From the NCBI GenBank assembly GCA_948567375.1, contig OX419761.1, forward strand, positions 23,624,501-23,688,500: DNA of 64,000 bases, in the 5' to 3' direction. The notes beneath the pieces were generated by a model. That model ran no database searches and was not told the origin of the DNA. It was given only the letters and a program-made list of their open reading frames with translations. The stretch comes from Lunularia cruciata. Its lineage: Eukaryota; Streptophyta; Marchantiopsida; Lunulariales; Lunulariaceae. The translations under genes and the position numbers were made by a program. How positions within the stretch are numbered: the stretch's first letter is position 1; each line of letters opens with the position of its first letter. Shown here one piece after another: positions 23,111-33,807 of this stretch.

Positions 23111-23440
23111 CCACTTTACATTACAAATACTTAATACTCAAATACCTTATAAATTTCATGCACTTGAAGAATTAGCACTTTGTGGAATTCCAAGTGTCCT
23201 CTTTACTCATGTAAGTCAAACAACATACCACAACTAAGTAACAACTGGAGCAACTCTACAATACTAATCTATTTGTAACAATATCTAACACAAAGCTCAT
23301 ACAAGTTTTTTGTCCTTTTGCTCTTTATAACCACCAAATCTTCTCTTGTTATCTTCAAGATCCCTACCTTTGTTGAATTTACTCTAAAGAAATTAAGTTC
23401 TCCTACTCAAGGACATGTTTAACATTAAAAAAATGTCAAA
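23111..23440 (-). pseudogene. possible GAG-pre-integrase region of the copia relic
   Basis: Upstream of the integrase core on the minus strand, with scattered residues resembling the LWH.RLGH region (RGHLEFHKVLILQVHEI). No zinc-binding array survives clearly. Gag itself is not visible further upstream, where the fold-back element begins. Confidence 0.35.
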
Positions 23441-23723
23441 ATTGATCCATCAATCACCATAATATAGATAAGATCAATTCATACCATCTTCAATAGCATG
23501 TTATTTCCATAAGTACAATCCCATAATTATATTAAGTTGGGATTATAAATAAGGAGCAAATAATTTCAAGAATACACATGATATAAATAGCTAGAGTCAA
23601 TAATCATATATCTTGAAATATCCTCCCTAATAGTTATTATTAAGACACTATCAAATCTCAATCAAAATTAGCAAAACTTGCTTGTTAAAAAGGTTGAGCT
23701 TTATCTTATTTGAATTAAAAAAA

Positions 23724-23840
23724 ATTCTTTTAGTCACTTTTGTAGTGTGTTAACTTCACATATACAAATTTTTCTATAAAAATTCTTTTAGTCACTTTTA
23801 TAGTGTGTTAACTTCACATATACTCTCCAATTTTTTAGAT
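23724..23840 (+). repeat. 58 bp tandem duplication at the left edge of the fold-back element
   Basis: ATTCTTTTAGTCACTTTT.TAGTGTGTTAACTTCACATAT occurs at 23724 and again at 23782 with one substitution in the shared part. The second copy forms the outer left arm of the inverted repeat at 23793-24205. Confidence 0.85.
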
Positions 23841-24205
23841 AGCTTAGATGTTGACCTCTAATTCACAAATTCAAATTGAAACCTATATCACTACTTACAT
23901 TTCCTCAATTGAAGCTTAATACTAATAGATGAAAATAATTACAAATATTTAAATATAAATTTAAAATTCTCTAAAATTATTATTTTGTGTGTTTTCTAAT
24001 AGATATGGTTTGGAATTTGTGTGTCTTTATTGGGTGTATTTTTATTTAAATATTTGTAATTATTTTCATCTATTAGTATTAAGCTTTGATTGAGGAAATG
24101 TAAGTAGTGATAAAGGTTTCAATTTGAATTTGTGAATTAGAGGTCAACATCTAAGCTATCTAAAAATTTGGAGAGTATATGTGAAGTTAACACACTATAA
24201 AAGTG
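23793..24205. mobile_element. long near-perfect inverted repeat (arms ~165 bp, loop ~83 bp)
   Basis: The left arm 23793-23957 is the reverse complement of the right arm 24041-24205 with only a few differences, for example TATATCACTA against TAGTGATAAA and one extra T in the ATTTTTTAG run. The outer ends read CACTTTTATAGTGTG and CACACTATAAAAGTG. The transcript would fold into a nearly perfect duplex. It could be a MITE-like fold-back element or a hairpin giving 24-nt small RNAs. The high arm identity, in contrast to the decayed surroundings, points to a younger event. No ORF is inside. Confidence 0.85.
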
Positions 24206-24209
24206 AGTT

Positions 24210-25430
24210 TTGGATAGGACCTTACAAAACCCTTTACTAACTTTTGCACCTTCATTAAATTAGTGCTAAATTGGATCTATACCAATCCACAAGTGCAACA
24301 ACCCCATACCTTATTAAGGAGAGTGCTAAGTAATAGTGGCTCTTGTCTTTCACACTTGAACTCCCTTGGACTATAAGAGCCTAGCATGCAAAGAGGATCA
24401 TAGCTACAGAATGGAAGACAAAATAGCCACCTTCATACATATTACAATATTTTCAACCTAACACTATAATTGTGTTGGATATTCAAAATATATAGAATTC
24501 TTTTACCAAAAAAAGAGACCTATAATGATATTTACCATTTCTCTCAACTTCTAAGGAAGACATGATATATCTTATTTCTCATAAAAGTAAAATTCTATCA
24601 AATCTTGAAAAAAATTTAGACTCATTTTATCCAAAAAAATAAATTTTATATGTCCTACAATAAAATTATAGATGTATCATACAAGCATAATAATCATAAC
24701 AAACATAGCACCTAGAAAATATTATCTAGTTGTATATATAATAAATGATTGATTTCTATCATTTAAGTTTCTATTAGATGAGTGGAATAACTTAAAGTTA
24801 GTTACCTAATTTAGATTAGCAATGGAGAATATGAAGCTAAAACTACTACTAAGTTATCAACTAAGGAATCAAAGAGGATCATTGATCTAGATCTTATAGT
24901 CATATAAAGATATAGATTAAAGTATTCATATTTGTAATACAGATTGACCATCTCTTTAATTGTATTGATGACAAATGAACTACCCAATTAATTTATTATA
25001 AAATTAAAGAGACTTAATGCTTGGATTCATTAATATTTTATATGCACTCTTTAAGGTTTGATATTACATTTAGCATTGAGTACTAGGTATTAAAAAGATA
25101 TTACCATGAAAAAGTATATGTTAAATGTAGAACTATGATTTATCAGATTTGAAAGTTTCATCTATAGATTTAAAAGTTGAATTTTGTCTTATGATAGTTA
25201 ATAAATTTATATGTAACATTTAAGAGTTTAAGAGCTCATAAATTAAAGTACAAATCCATATATGGTTGAACCAAAAATATTCTATCTATGGTATTTTTCG
25301 ACTTCTTTTTGAAAATTTAAATGGTTGTGATTGTATTAGAAAGCCCTTTGAATTTACATCCACTAAGATATATTGTAAATATTTCAAAATATCCATTTTA
25401 ATATATAAGTGCAATATGTAAATATTATTT
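24210..25430. other. AT-rich stretch, no gene seen
   Basis: No recognisable protein, hairpin or repeated landmark. The first ~200 bases (to about 24420) are less AT-rich and might belong to an LTR of the copia relic, but no second copy exists in the window to confirm it. Confidence 0.35.
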
Positions 25431-25439
25431 CTTAAGGAA

Positions 25440-26070
25440 AAATAGCAAAATAAAATATAATTTAGAATTATAATTTTATGAATTAAAGTTATCAATCTAA
25501 AGTATGGTTTTGACATCCTACTTTTGAAGGAGAAAACTTGCAATCTAAACTTTAACTCTAGAAATATCGTTCCTTAGGATGGTTTTGGTACTCTAAAGTG
25601 TAGTTCTAATTTCCAAAACTGGAAAAGGAAAGAAACCTAAAGTGCAATTCTTACTTTTCTATGAGAAACTTAAAAAGCAAAGTTGCAATCCTAAATGTCA
25701 CTTTCTAGTGAAAATAACAAATATAAAGTATAATTTTGAAATCAAACTTTTGTAAGAGAAAACTTTGCAATCTAAAGTGCAGTTTTAAATTTTCTATTTT
25801 ATAAGACAAAATAGATAATATAAAGTTTGATTCTAAAATCTCAAGCAATATTATTCTAAAATTCTACTTTTACAACAAAAAATGGCAATCTTATGTACAA
25901 TCTGATATGAAATCTAAAGTGAAATTCTAAAACACTACTTTAGCAAGGGTAAACTGGCAACCTAAAAGGTAAATCTTAAATCATAAGTTTGAAGGACAAA
26001 ATTTCCAATCTAAAGTGTAATTTTTAAATCATATTTTTGGAGTACAAACTTGGGAAAGTAGAATGAAATT
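25440..26070 (+). repeat. degenerate tandem array, unit about 45-50 bp, core AATCTAAAGTG.AATT.TAAA
   Basis: The core appears in recognisable form about a dozen times, at roughly 25494, 25541, 25593, 25636, 25688, 25725, 25769, 25820, 25912, 25959 and 26008. It alternates with a second conserved word (CTACTTTTG.AGGA.AAA.TTGCAATC). Units have diverged strongly, so this looks like an old minisatellite. No coding frame spans it. Confidence 0.7.
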
Positions 26071-26154
26071 TAAGATTGCAAGTTGGTAAGAGATGATTTT
26101 CAATCTATAACAACCCAATAGATACCAAATTGAATCATTTCAGTCAATAATAGT

Positions 26155-26565
26155 TTGTTTACATAAAGATATGGGTAAAAATGGTTAGATACCATGGACA
26201 GTGTCACATTTGAGTCCTTTACTATTTAGTATTTACTATTTAACCTAATAGGTAGAGACAACTCCCATACAAGGACAATGACACCAAAAAGGCACACTAG
26301 GAAAAGCAATAAAGTAAATCACTAACACTCAAGAATATAAACCCAAGAAACACCAAGAAAGTGATGATTTAGTCCAATAGTCCCATTCCTTGTGAAGGAC
26401 AAAGGTGAGTGTCACATTTGATTCCTTTACTATTTACTATTTAACCTCTTAGATAGAGACAATCCTAGACAAGGACAACAACACCATGAAGGCACATTGA
26501 AAAAAAAACAAAGTAAATCACTGACACTAAGGAATATAAACCCAAGAAACACCAAGCAAGTGTAA
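26155..26565 (-). mobile_element. LTR of the gag-like element family, copy L5, first part, with internal 208 bp tandem duplication
   Basis: Reverse-complement LTR landmarks (CCTTTACTATTTA, TTTAACCT..TAGGTAGAGACAA, CAAGGACAA..ACACCA.AAGGCACA) occur twice: GTGTCACATT starts at 26201 and 26409, giving a period of 208. The other LTR copies have this block once, so the duplication is specific to L5. The LTR is then interrupted by an inserted copy of repeat R. Confidence 0.6.
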
Positions 26566-27320
26566 TACCACTAGCTAGACAAATTACTTAAAGGGGAAAA
26601 CTGGGTTGGTAATATCTTTGGAGATATTATACATGATGGTCTAAGTAGATCAGATAGACGAGTCATTAAAAGAATACTTCTACTAATAGGATTAAGGTCA
26701 AAAACACACCAAATAATTTAGAGTCAATTTCAAATGCCCAAACAAAAGAATTAGGCCTTGAAAAATAAAATTTTCCCTCCATATGGGAAAAAATTATTCC
26801 CTTTCCTTTCCACTACTTTTCTTGTTGATATCTTTCCAATTGTACCTCTTCCATGCTATTTTGAGCTTCTTATAAAAAGGTTCCTAAAAGATTCCCTTTA
26901 GCCAAACTTGTTTAACCAACCAAATGGAACTAGTGTTGACATGTCAACAATCCATGTATCTAGTCTAAGGGTGTAACTACCTTGGAGTGGGTAATCTTCA
27001 TGATATAATAAAGACAAAGTACTCCTTTGGGTCATCAAAGTTTTTGGGAATTCCAATATTGTGGGCCTTTTGTGTGCTTCTATCTTTGGACTGTTACAAT
27101 GATGATTCAGTCTGACAGTAAGATTTCCTTCCAAAAGAAACCTGAAATGTCTTTAGAAGGCATCTGTACTATCCTTCCCAAAGCAAACTACTTCCTTCTC
27201 AAGACACATGCCTTTCAAAGAACTTTGCTCCTTCCAAAGATCTGGTCTACACTCATGATGCAAAGAAAAGTGTTTTACGCTTCTAAAGGCACTTCCTTTG
27301 GCAGAGCATGAGATCTTTGT
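26565..27320 (-). repeat. dispersed repeat R, inverted copy inserted in LTR L5
   Basis: Reverse complement of the unit at 3840-4498. The matches are CTACTAATAG, AGATCAGATAG, TGATGGTC, GAATTAGGCCTTGAAAA, CTTTCCAATTGTACC, AAGATTCCCTTTAGCC and AAACTTGTTTAACCAACCA. LTR L5 landmarks resume after about 27320 (CCGTCAAGGGATTGCATC, GGACGAAACACACAAAG). This copy therefore sits inside the LTR and must be a later arrival. Exact ends and target duplication are not resolved; the part 27000-27320 has no counterpart in the plus-strand copy that I can see. Confidence 0.55.
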
Positions 27321-27324
27321 GACA

Positions 27325-27500
27325 ATCCCTCACTCCAATTACATACATCAACTATTAGCAATTCTACAACATACTGAAATCCCGTCAAGGGATTGCATCT
27401 AAACAACCACAATAATGCTAAGGACGAAACACACAAAGCATTGAGCAATTCTTATTACAATATTTTACTTAGGCACAAACCACATTGAGAGTCCTTTCAT
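27325..27500 (-). mobile_element. LTR L5, second part
   Basis: Continues the LTR after the insertion: ATCCCGTCAAGGGATTGCAT matches AGTCAAGGCATTGCAAT of L3, and AAGGACGAAACACACAAAG matches L2 and L3. It is followed on the minus-strand upstream side by the gag-like relic D4, as expected for a 3' LTR. Confidence 0.5.
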
Positions 27501-27950
27501 CAAGAAGTCAAGAAAGTAACAAGTAGCACAAGGGTGCTCACTTTACTCACAAAGCTTTGATTGAATGATGAAGCACTTCAAATGCCAAAACTAAATAGAC
27601 AAAGGCATTTGGGAATTTTGAAGAAGGAACCTAGCAAAATGGTCACCTCCCAAATGGGGAATCAAGATAGTACTAACTAACTATCTTTTGAGTCACTAAT
27701 GGTCCTATGGCACTAGGCATAAACAAAGGAGAGAGTAGTGATGGTTTGATATTTTCTATTGGATCCTTCAGTTTTAAGTAATCTAAAACTAGATCCAATA
27801 ATTCTTGTAATTCCTATAATGCTTACCACAAGTTCTCTCTAGTTTCTATGAACTAGCACTCTATCCTAAATCTAATTTCTACTGCTATGCAATTGATGGT
27901 TTGGTCTTCAATTGGTTAAAACAACTTTTTTCATGCCACTCTTAACTCAT
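27501..27950. other. no gene seen
   Basis: Transition between LTR L5 and the coiled-coil part of relic D4. AT-rich, no clear landmarks. Confidence 0.3.
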
Positions 27951-27954
27951 ATAC

Positions 27955-30110
27955 TTGTCCTATGGAGGTGTTGACTTCAATGAACTCCTTCATGATTTTA
28001 AATAGCATGACACATATTATCTTGATTGTCTTTTGCCACTTCTCCTCATTGGAAACCAACCTTCTCTTCAAAACCAATTGCACTAGCGCTTCAACCTCAG
28101 CATGTAGGTTCCTTGATGAAGGCTCAGGTTTCTATGACATTAACTTCTACTTCTCCTTCTTCTTGTAACTTACCAACACTATGGCAATGTTAAGCTCTTG
28201 ATGCAATTGAACTAACTTCTTTTGCAAATTAGCCTCTTCTTCATGATATTCTTGAAATCAAAATACAGTTCCTTTTGGTAGGCTACAAAAACCTCCTCAT
28301 AATTTTTATGTTGAAAATCCATCAATATGAAGTTTGTAGTCAATTGAGTTATCTGTGTTTGCAATTGCTTTAGTGCATCCTCAACTAACTTGCTCTCCTA
28401 TATCAAATTGACTCTAAATGCCTCCAATTCCCTCCTTGAACCATCAACTTGTTGAAGGTGTGCTTTCTCAAGGACTTCAGTTTTTGTTTCAAAGGCTTGC
28501 AAAAATCTCCTTCAGGAATGTGTTCTCTCCTTCTAACTTCACCTTCTCATCTTGTGACAATTGGCAAAGATCATTCAACTCTTGCATTCTTACCTTCATC
28601 TGCAATGTGATCTCAACATTGACTTTTATCATTGCTTTCATACTCTCTTGCAACTTGGTTGCTTTGGCTCCTTGTGTTGGAATGAAACTTCATTCCTTAG
28701 TGCTCTCTCCTTTGCCTTGTAATTCTCCAACTGCATATGCATAGTAGATACAATAAATGCATACCCACAAATGTTTGGGTATTTTCTTTGATACATGGCA
28801 GAGAAGGTGTCCAAGTTAACATTAGGGGAGTAGAAATATCTCCTACATAACTTAATTTATGTATTGATTTCAGCACCTCACTCTTTTCCAATTCACTCAA
28901 CTTGTACATTGGCGCGTCTGATTCCTTTTGAATGGCCTCCAAATGCATCTCTTGCATAAGTCACCTTCTTGGGACATTCTTGCAAGGGTGGGGGAAGTTC
29001 TAATGATGGGAGACTTGGGACAAAGTCATCCTATGGTAGTTCCTTCTCTTCTTGGGACTTGGGCTTTGGAGTCCCACCTCTATCCATTGTTTGAACAAGA
29101 GTAGCAACTCATACTTCCCCAAAGAAACCAATTCAATGCATCCCTCTTTGACCTCTCACTTCCCTCATTGTGTGCATGATCTTCTTCTTGGCCCTTATCT
29201 GAGTCAATGTCCTCTACTTTGAAAGACTTTTCATCTTCTTCTCCTTTGAGAAGATCCCCTTCTCCTTTGGATTTGACCACTTGAGCTCTCTTCTTCTTCT
29301 TCATGGTAGGTATTTTATTAAGAGTGGTAGTTCCAAACATCCTATGCTTCTCCTTCTTGAGAAGTAAGATAAACTCCCCAGTTGACATGTACTTTGCAAC
29401 AGCCTTTTGCATGTCCTCCAATTGTTGTTCTCTAAAAGGATCAACATAAAAGTACTTGTGAGATACTTTATGCCTTGGAATCCATGACTGATGTAAAAGT
29501 GAGTGACAAAAGGTACAAGGTAGTGAGATCCTAGTTCCTCAAAGACATTGTACATGGTTTGTGTATGCTAATGAAAGATCAGACCTCAATTGATTGAATC
29601 ATGATAAAACAAGGCTACCATTGCATTTGAAAACTATGTGGTCCTTTGTGGGAAGAAAATCTTCATGAAGGCTTCTACAACGACCCTTAGTGCCAAATTC
29701 TTGTAATTGGTGACCAACCATCCATTCTTCATACTCTTCTTCTTCTTCTTCATAAATGCCTTCTCAAGGCAGTTCTTCATCTTCTTACTCAAAGGTGATA
29801 CACCCAATACAACTCTCCAATGGTAGGATGTCCAAACCTTCATCATAGCTTGCAAAATCTCATATACATCCTCTTCTAACCAAACAACTCCTAGGCCATG
29901 GTTGTTGGATTGTACTCCTAGTTTTATAAGAGGTAGGTGAATTTCAATTTCTTTAAAACATCCTTCCATGCTAACATTTCCCATGCATTGATCACAAGAG
30001 TTTCAAGATTCAAATTAATCTTTTGTTCCTCTGCTGCACTCCTCTCATCATTTTGGCAATTATAGACAATGATCAAACCAAATTGATACCCAAGAAACTT
30101 GCAATACACT
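27955..30110 (-). pseudogene. gag-like retroelement relic, copy D4 (longest)
   Basis: Read on the minus strand from 30110 downwards. First comes NAWEMLAWKDVLKKLKF, then the block WTSYHWRVVLGVSPLSKKM, a Lys-rich run, then WLVTNYKNLALRVVVEAFMK and IFFPQRTT (29.63-29.98 kb). After two stops come NVFEELGSHYLVPFVTHFY (29.3-29.55 kb) and an acidic/basic stretch at 29.08-29.3 kb (GDLLKGEEDEKSFKVEDIDS). There follow an IVSTMHMQLENYKAKERAL block near 28.7 kb and long Gln/Glu/Lys-rich coiled-coil-like sequence to 28.0 kb. Its order equals that of D1 plus 7.74-9.0 kb, making it the best template for the family. I do not recognise the domains. A Gag-like structural role is inferred from context; no protease, RT or integrase follows before the LTR. 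Confidence 0.55.
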
Positions 30111-30376
30111 CTTCTAATTGTTGCTTGATAATTGGAAGTCTAGGTTCCACTAACACAAAAGGGATTGGAAATATGTGACCCCTTTAGTTAAAATGCTCTT
30201 CTTTATTCTTATAGTTTCTTGCCTCCCAATGGTATTCAATCACCGGTCGTTATTCTCATGTGTCACCCTTGAGAATCATGTGGTTTAGGCAACACCAAAT
30301 GTAAATTCAAAAATCCAAAGATATGCATGGCCTTCCATAGGCATTGTAGATTTCAGAAAACAGCTAATCCTACTGG

Positions 30377-31285
30377 ATGAGACGCACGAACTCGTGTGGT
30401 GAGGTCGATGTTCCAAGAAAAGAGTACAACGATATGCAAGAAGAATCCTATCATGAAACGCGGAGGTCAAGAGAAATGACTCGCTGGTTCCCTCACCTAT
30501 TTCACCAGCGTTGCTTTCCAGGTAAAGGTTTCTGTTTCTTTCTATTTGTTGCTGCTTTAGCTCTTCGTTTTCTTGTTAAAATACCTGCCTGCCTCGTGTC
30601 GTGATGTTTCGCTCATTTTCTGTTCTAAAGACTTAAGCTGTTCTATCCAGGTTTTTGTAGCTTTTCTAGTTTCTAGTTTCTGGTTTCTAGTCATCCACCA
30701 TTTATCTTGTTCTTCCTCCTCTGATCGCATATAGTTGTTCTTTGCTGCCGCATTACTTGCACAGCAGAAGCGGTAAATCAACATCACCAGGCCTACCGGT
30801 TCATTGTATCACATTGCAAGACACAGAACTCCTGTAAATCTTGACATATGTCACGGCAGGTGGTCAACATGAGGCTAGGGAAGTGATTTTGCTCTGAGGC
30901 GTATGATGGATGGGATTATTCTTCTACATGCATCGTAGACATCCAACAAACCCGGTCCAAAAAGATCAAGGCAACACACTCCTGATGATGAAGGACCAAC
31001 AAAAAGCCCTCGATAGGAGGATGATATGATCGAGGATATATCCATGTTTCGTGCAGAAATGAGTGAGCTAAATATACTACCTGATTTTGGAAGTAGAAGA
31101 AGACAAGATCCACAAGTTGAGCTTTTGTCATTAACGACTCATTTGACACTATCTTTGATGCTCTGCAGTGTATAAGGTGATCACAAAACAACAATCTGCT
31201 CACGGGGAGCACTTGAGTTCGAAGACGGTCGAAGGTGCATGAAACATTAGTACTTGGTGTCTTCGTATATTTAACTTCCAATTCA
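30377..31285. other. start of a compositionally distinct block, no gene recognised
   Basis: From about 30370 CpG dinucleotides become frequent (for example GACGCACGAACTCGTG) and the CTTTG/CAAAG vocabulary of the left flank stops. A 75-codon plus-strand frame (30377-30604) contains a sequence ending at CTTTCCAG|GTAAAGG, which resembles a 5' splice site, but I cannot assign a product. Confidence 0.35.
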
Positions 31286-31287
31286 GG

Positions 31288-31650
31288 ACAAACTTTTTAC
31301 CGGACAGAACCTCAGAAGAATGTGGTCAAAACACTTCCCTGGTCAAAGGGGTAGTGAAGAATACTGAAGTTAATGATTCTGAGTTCAATCTGCTCACTTT
31401 CACGTGACGCCATTAGCACTGTATCGCCGGGAAGTGCAGACCAACGTGAAGATATACAGTATTAGCACTGACAAACTTCTTACCGGACAGAACCTCAGAA
31501 AGAATGTGGTCAAAACAGTTTCCTGGTCAAAGGGGTAGTGAAGAGATACTGAAGTTAATGATTCTGAGTTCAATCTGCTCACTTTCGGGTGACGCCATTA
31601 GCACTGTATCGCCGGAAGTGCAGACCAACATGAAGATATGCAGTTGTGTA
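31288..31650 (+). repeat. tandem duplication, period 183 bp
   Basis: Two adjacent copies share CGGACAGAACCTCAGAA (31301 and 31484), TGGTCAAAGGGGTAGTGAAG, TGATTCTGAGTTCAATCTG, TGACGCCATTAGCACTGTAT and GTGCAGACCAAC. They differ by only a handful of substitutions and one-base indels, so this duplication is recent. No conserved reading frame is maintained, because indels shift the frames. Confidence 0.9.
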
Positions 31651-33717
31651 ATTTGCCAGGATTCTGAAATAACAGATGTCTCTCATAAGAGAATTGAAAT
31701 CGAACAAAACTGACTCTTCTTGTGCTCATTATCATCAGGCTACAAACAGAAAGTTCATGGTCAATATGCAAATTTGACTATTGAGGTTACACATGGCACC
31801 ACGCCGTTTGCAACCCGTGACCTCTGAAAGGAAAGAAGCAGGTTTGGTCATGTTGACCAGATTAATCAGGGTTTCGAAGGCGAGAAGGACATGCAGATAA
31901 AGCATGCTTTTGGAGAACTTGGAACTTACGCAATTAAGCGATTGAAATGTAAGATAGCTGCTGGAAGGTGATTCCCGACATGAAGGTAGCGACACGGAAA
32001 TATGCTGTTCTGAGACTTGCTGAGTTGATTGATTGGTCCTGAGTAGAAGAAAAAACGAGATTCTGTTTCTTCTAAATTCTATTCTTTTTAGCCCGAAAAG
32101 ATTGGTCATTTAAGGAGCAAAATCTATCTTGAGCTTTATTCTTGCGTCTACGGACGAACATGATCTTTGTGGATAGGAAGATAGGAGGAAATGAATGGGC
32201 TAAACACTCATGGCTTCTCCGAGCTCAGGATTCTTTTGACTACGAAAAGCTATCTGACGCACACAAAATTATTCTGACTCTCTGAGCTGAGATGCATTAG
32301 GGAATAATACGTAAATAGGCTTAGGGGACACTCTTTGGTCGTTGGTTGTACAGTTTTGAGATGTTAGGGAACACAAGTTATACACAGACAAGAGGGACGC
32401 CGGTAACTAGCAAGCAGCCCAAGTCAATGCGATGACAGTTGTGCTTATTCCCTCGAAACTCTGGTTTAGGTTTAATTTTGATCACCAGAAGGATTACTTG
32501 GAGTTCTATCGCATAATATCTTCTGGTGAGTTTACTGCCTGCGTGGAATGTTAACAAGGTCCAATCAACAATACTACGTACGCAAAAAAATGCATATGGT
32601 GAGAAGCTCTGATTCCGCAAGGTGGCAGAATCCAAAGATGACATTAATCTCATTAAGATGGTAGTCGTGACGGACAGGAAGTTCTTAGTATACAGAGGTT
32701 TGTACCTTCATCCGAAGGGTTGTGACACGGCTGTACAGAAGGGCTAACCCAACTCCACATTGTCTCCTGGCACAGACCATTTTCGCCTGGTAGTGGATTG
32801 AGATATCTTCGTGTGCACTTTAACTAAGATAAATTGAGCAACAAAATTCGGATTCCACGTGAACAATCTCCAGACCTGACCAGCTTCTCACAAGGGCAGT
32901 ATCTGCGAATCTAATATCGAAAACTTGTACCTGCGCAATTCCAGCGCTTATTTGATTCTCTGGTTTGTTCCCTATTCGTTTATAAACTGGTTTCAACGAA
33001 TGTTATGAAAGATTTAGACCATCAAACTCAAAGCCAGAGTCCCCTGGTATACTTTACTCTAGAACTCGTCCTCGCCTTACAAACGTGATCGATCTTCTAT
33101 GCGGTGATCTCTGAAGATAAGACTAGTAAGTTTCCTTGCTTCCTATGAGAACGGTCCCAATCTCCTTAAAATAAACAGTCCTGGTTACGAGCACCAACCT
33201 TCGAAGAGGAGCAGGCCAGCGTCTGTGTATTCAAAACTGCGCCACGAACATCCTACACTCCTGTTTATATCCTAGGCCAACTCCATTCCTACGATTCCCC
33301 AGTAACCAGAGTTTGCTATCGAGTTAAAAGATCCCTATTGTGAAGTCGTCCAGCCTGCTAATATCTCACATCAATACCATGAAAATCAGACTGGAATTAG
33401 CGTCTAAAGTGCATGTTCGATTTTAATACTTATTGTTCTCTAGAGTTTGAGAGAAGTACCGGTACGCAGCAACAAACGCAACGGTATAAAGCAAAGAAGT
33501 GTGACAAAAGGAGAAAAGCTATTTTCGGCATCTCACCTCAGAGCGACAGCAATACTTGTACCTCACACAAATGACAACTGGAATTCAAACCCCAGGGCAT
33601 AACATGTTGAGTCTAGACAGCACAGAGAGAGACAGACGTAAATCTCCTTCTAGTTCTAAAAATTCTAGAAATTGCTTATACAACTCTCACACAGTTTTGC
33701 AAATTATTACAGTACAC

Positions 33718-33807
33718 TAAGTACGAACTGACTTGAGTGGTGAAATCGTACTTTAATACCCGAGTTCCGGACATGCCAATTCACCCATTCAAGTCAATTC
33801 GTACTTA
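33718..33807 (+). ncRNA. candidate MIRNA-like hairpin, ~90 nt
   Basis: The left arm 33718-33746 (TAAGTACGAACTGACTTGAG...) pairs with the right arm 33778-33807 over about 29 positions. There is one C-A mismatch, one G-U pair and one single-base bulge; the loop is about 31 nt. Arm length, few mismatches and loop size are those of plant miRNA precursors. I do not recognise a known mature miRNA. It could equally be a small fold-back element; the hairpin exists on both strands. Confidence 0.4.
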
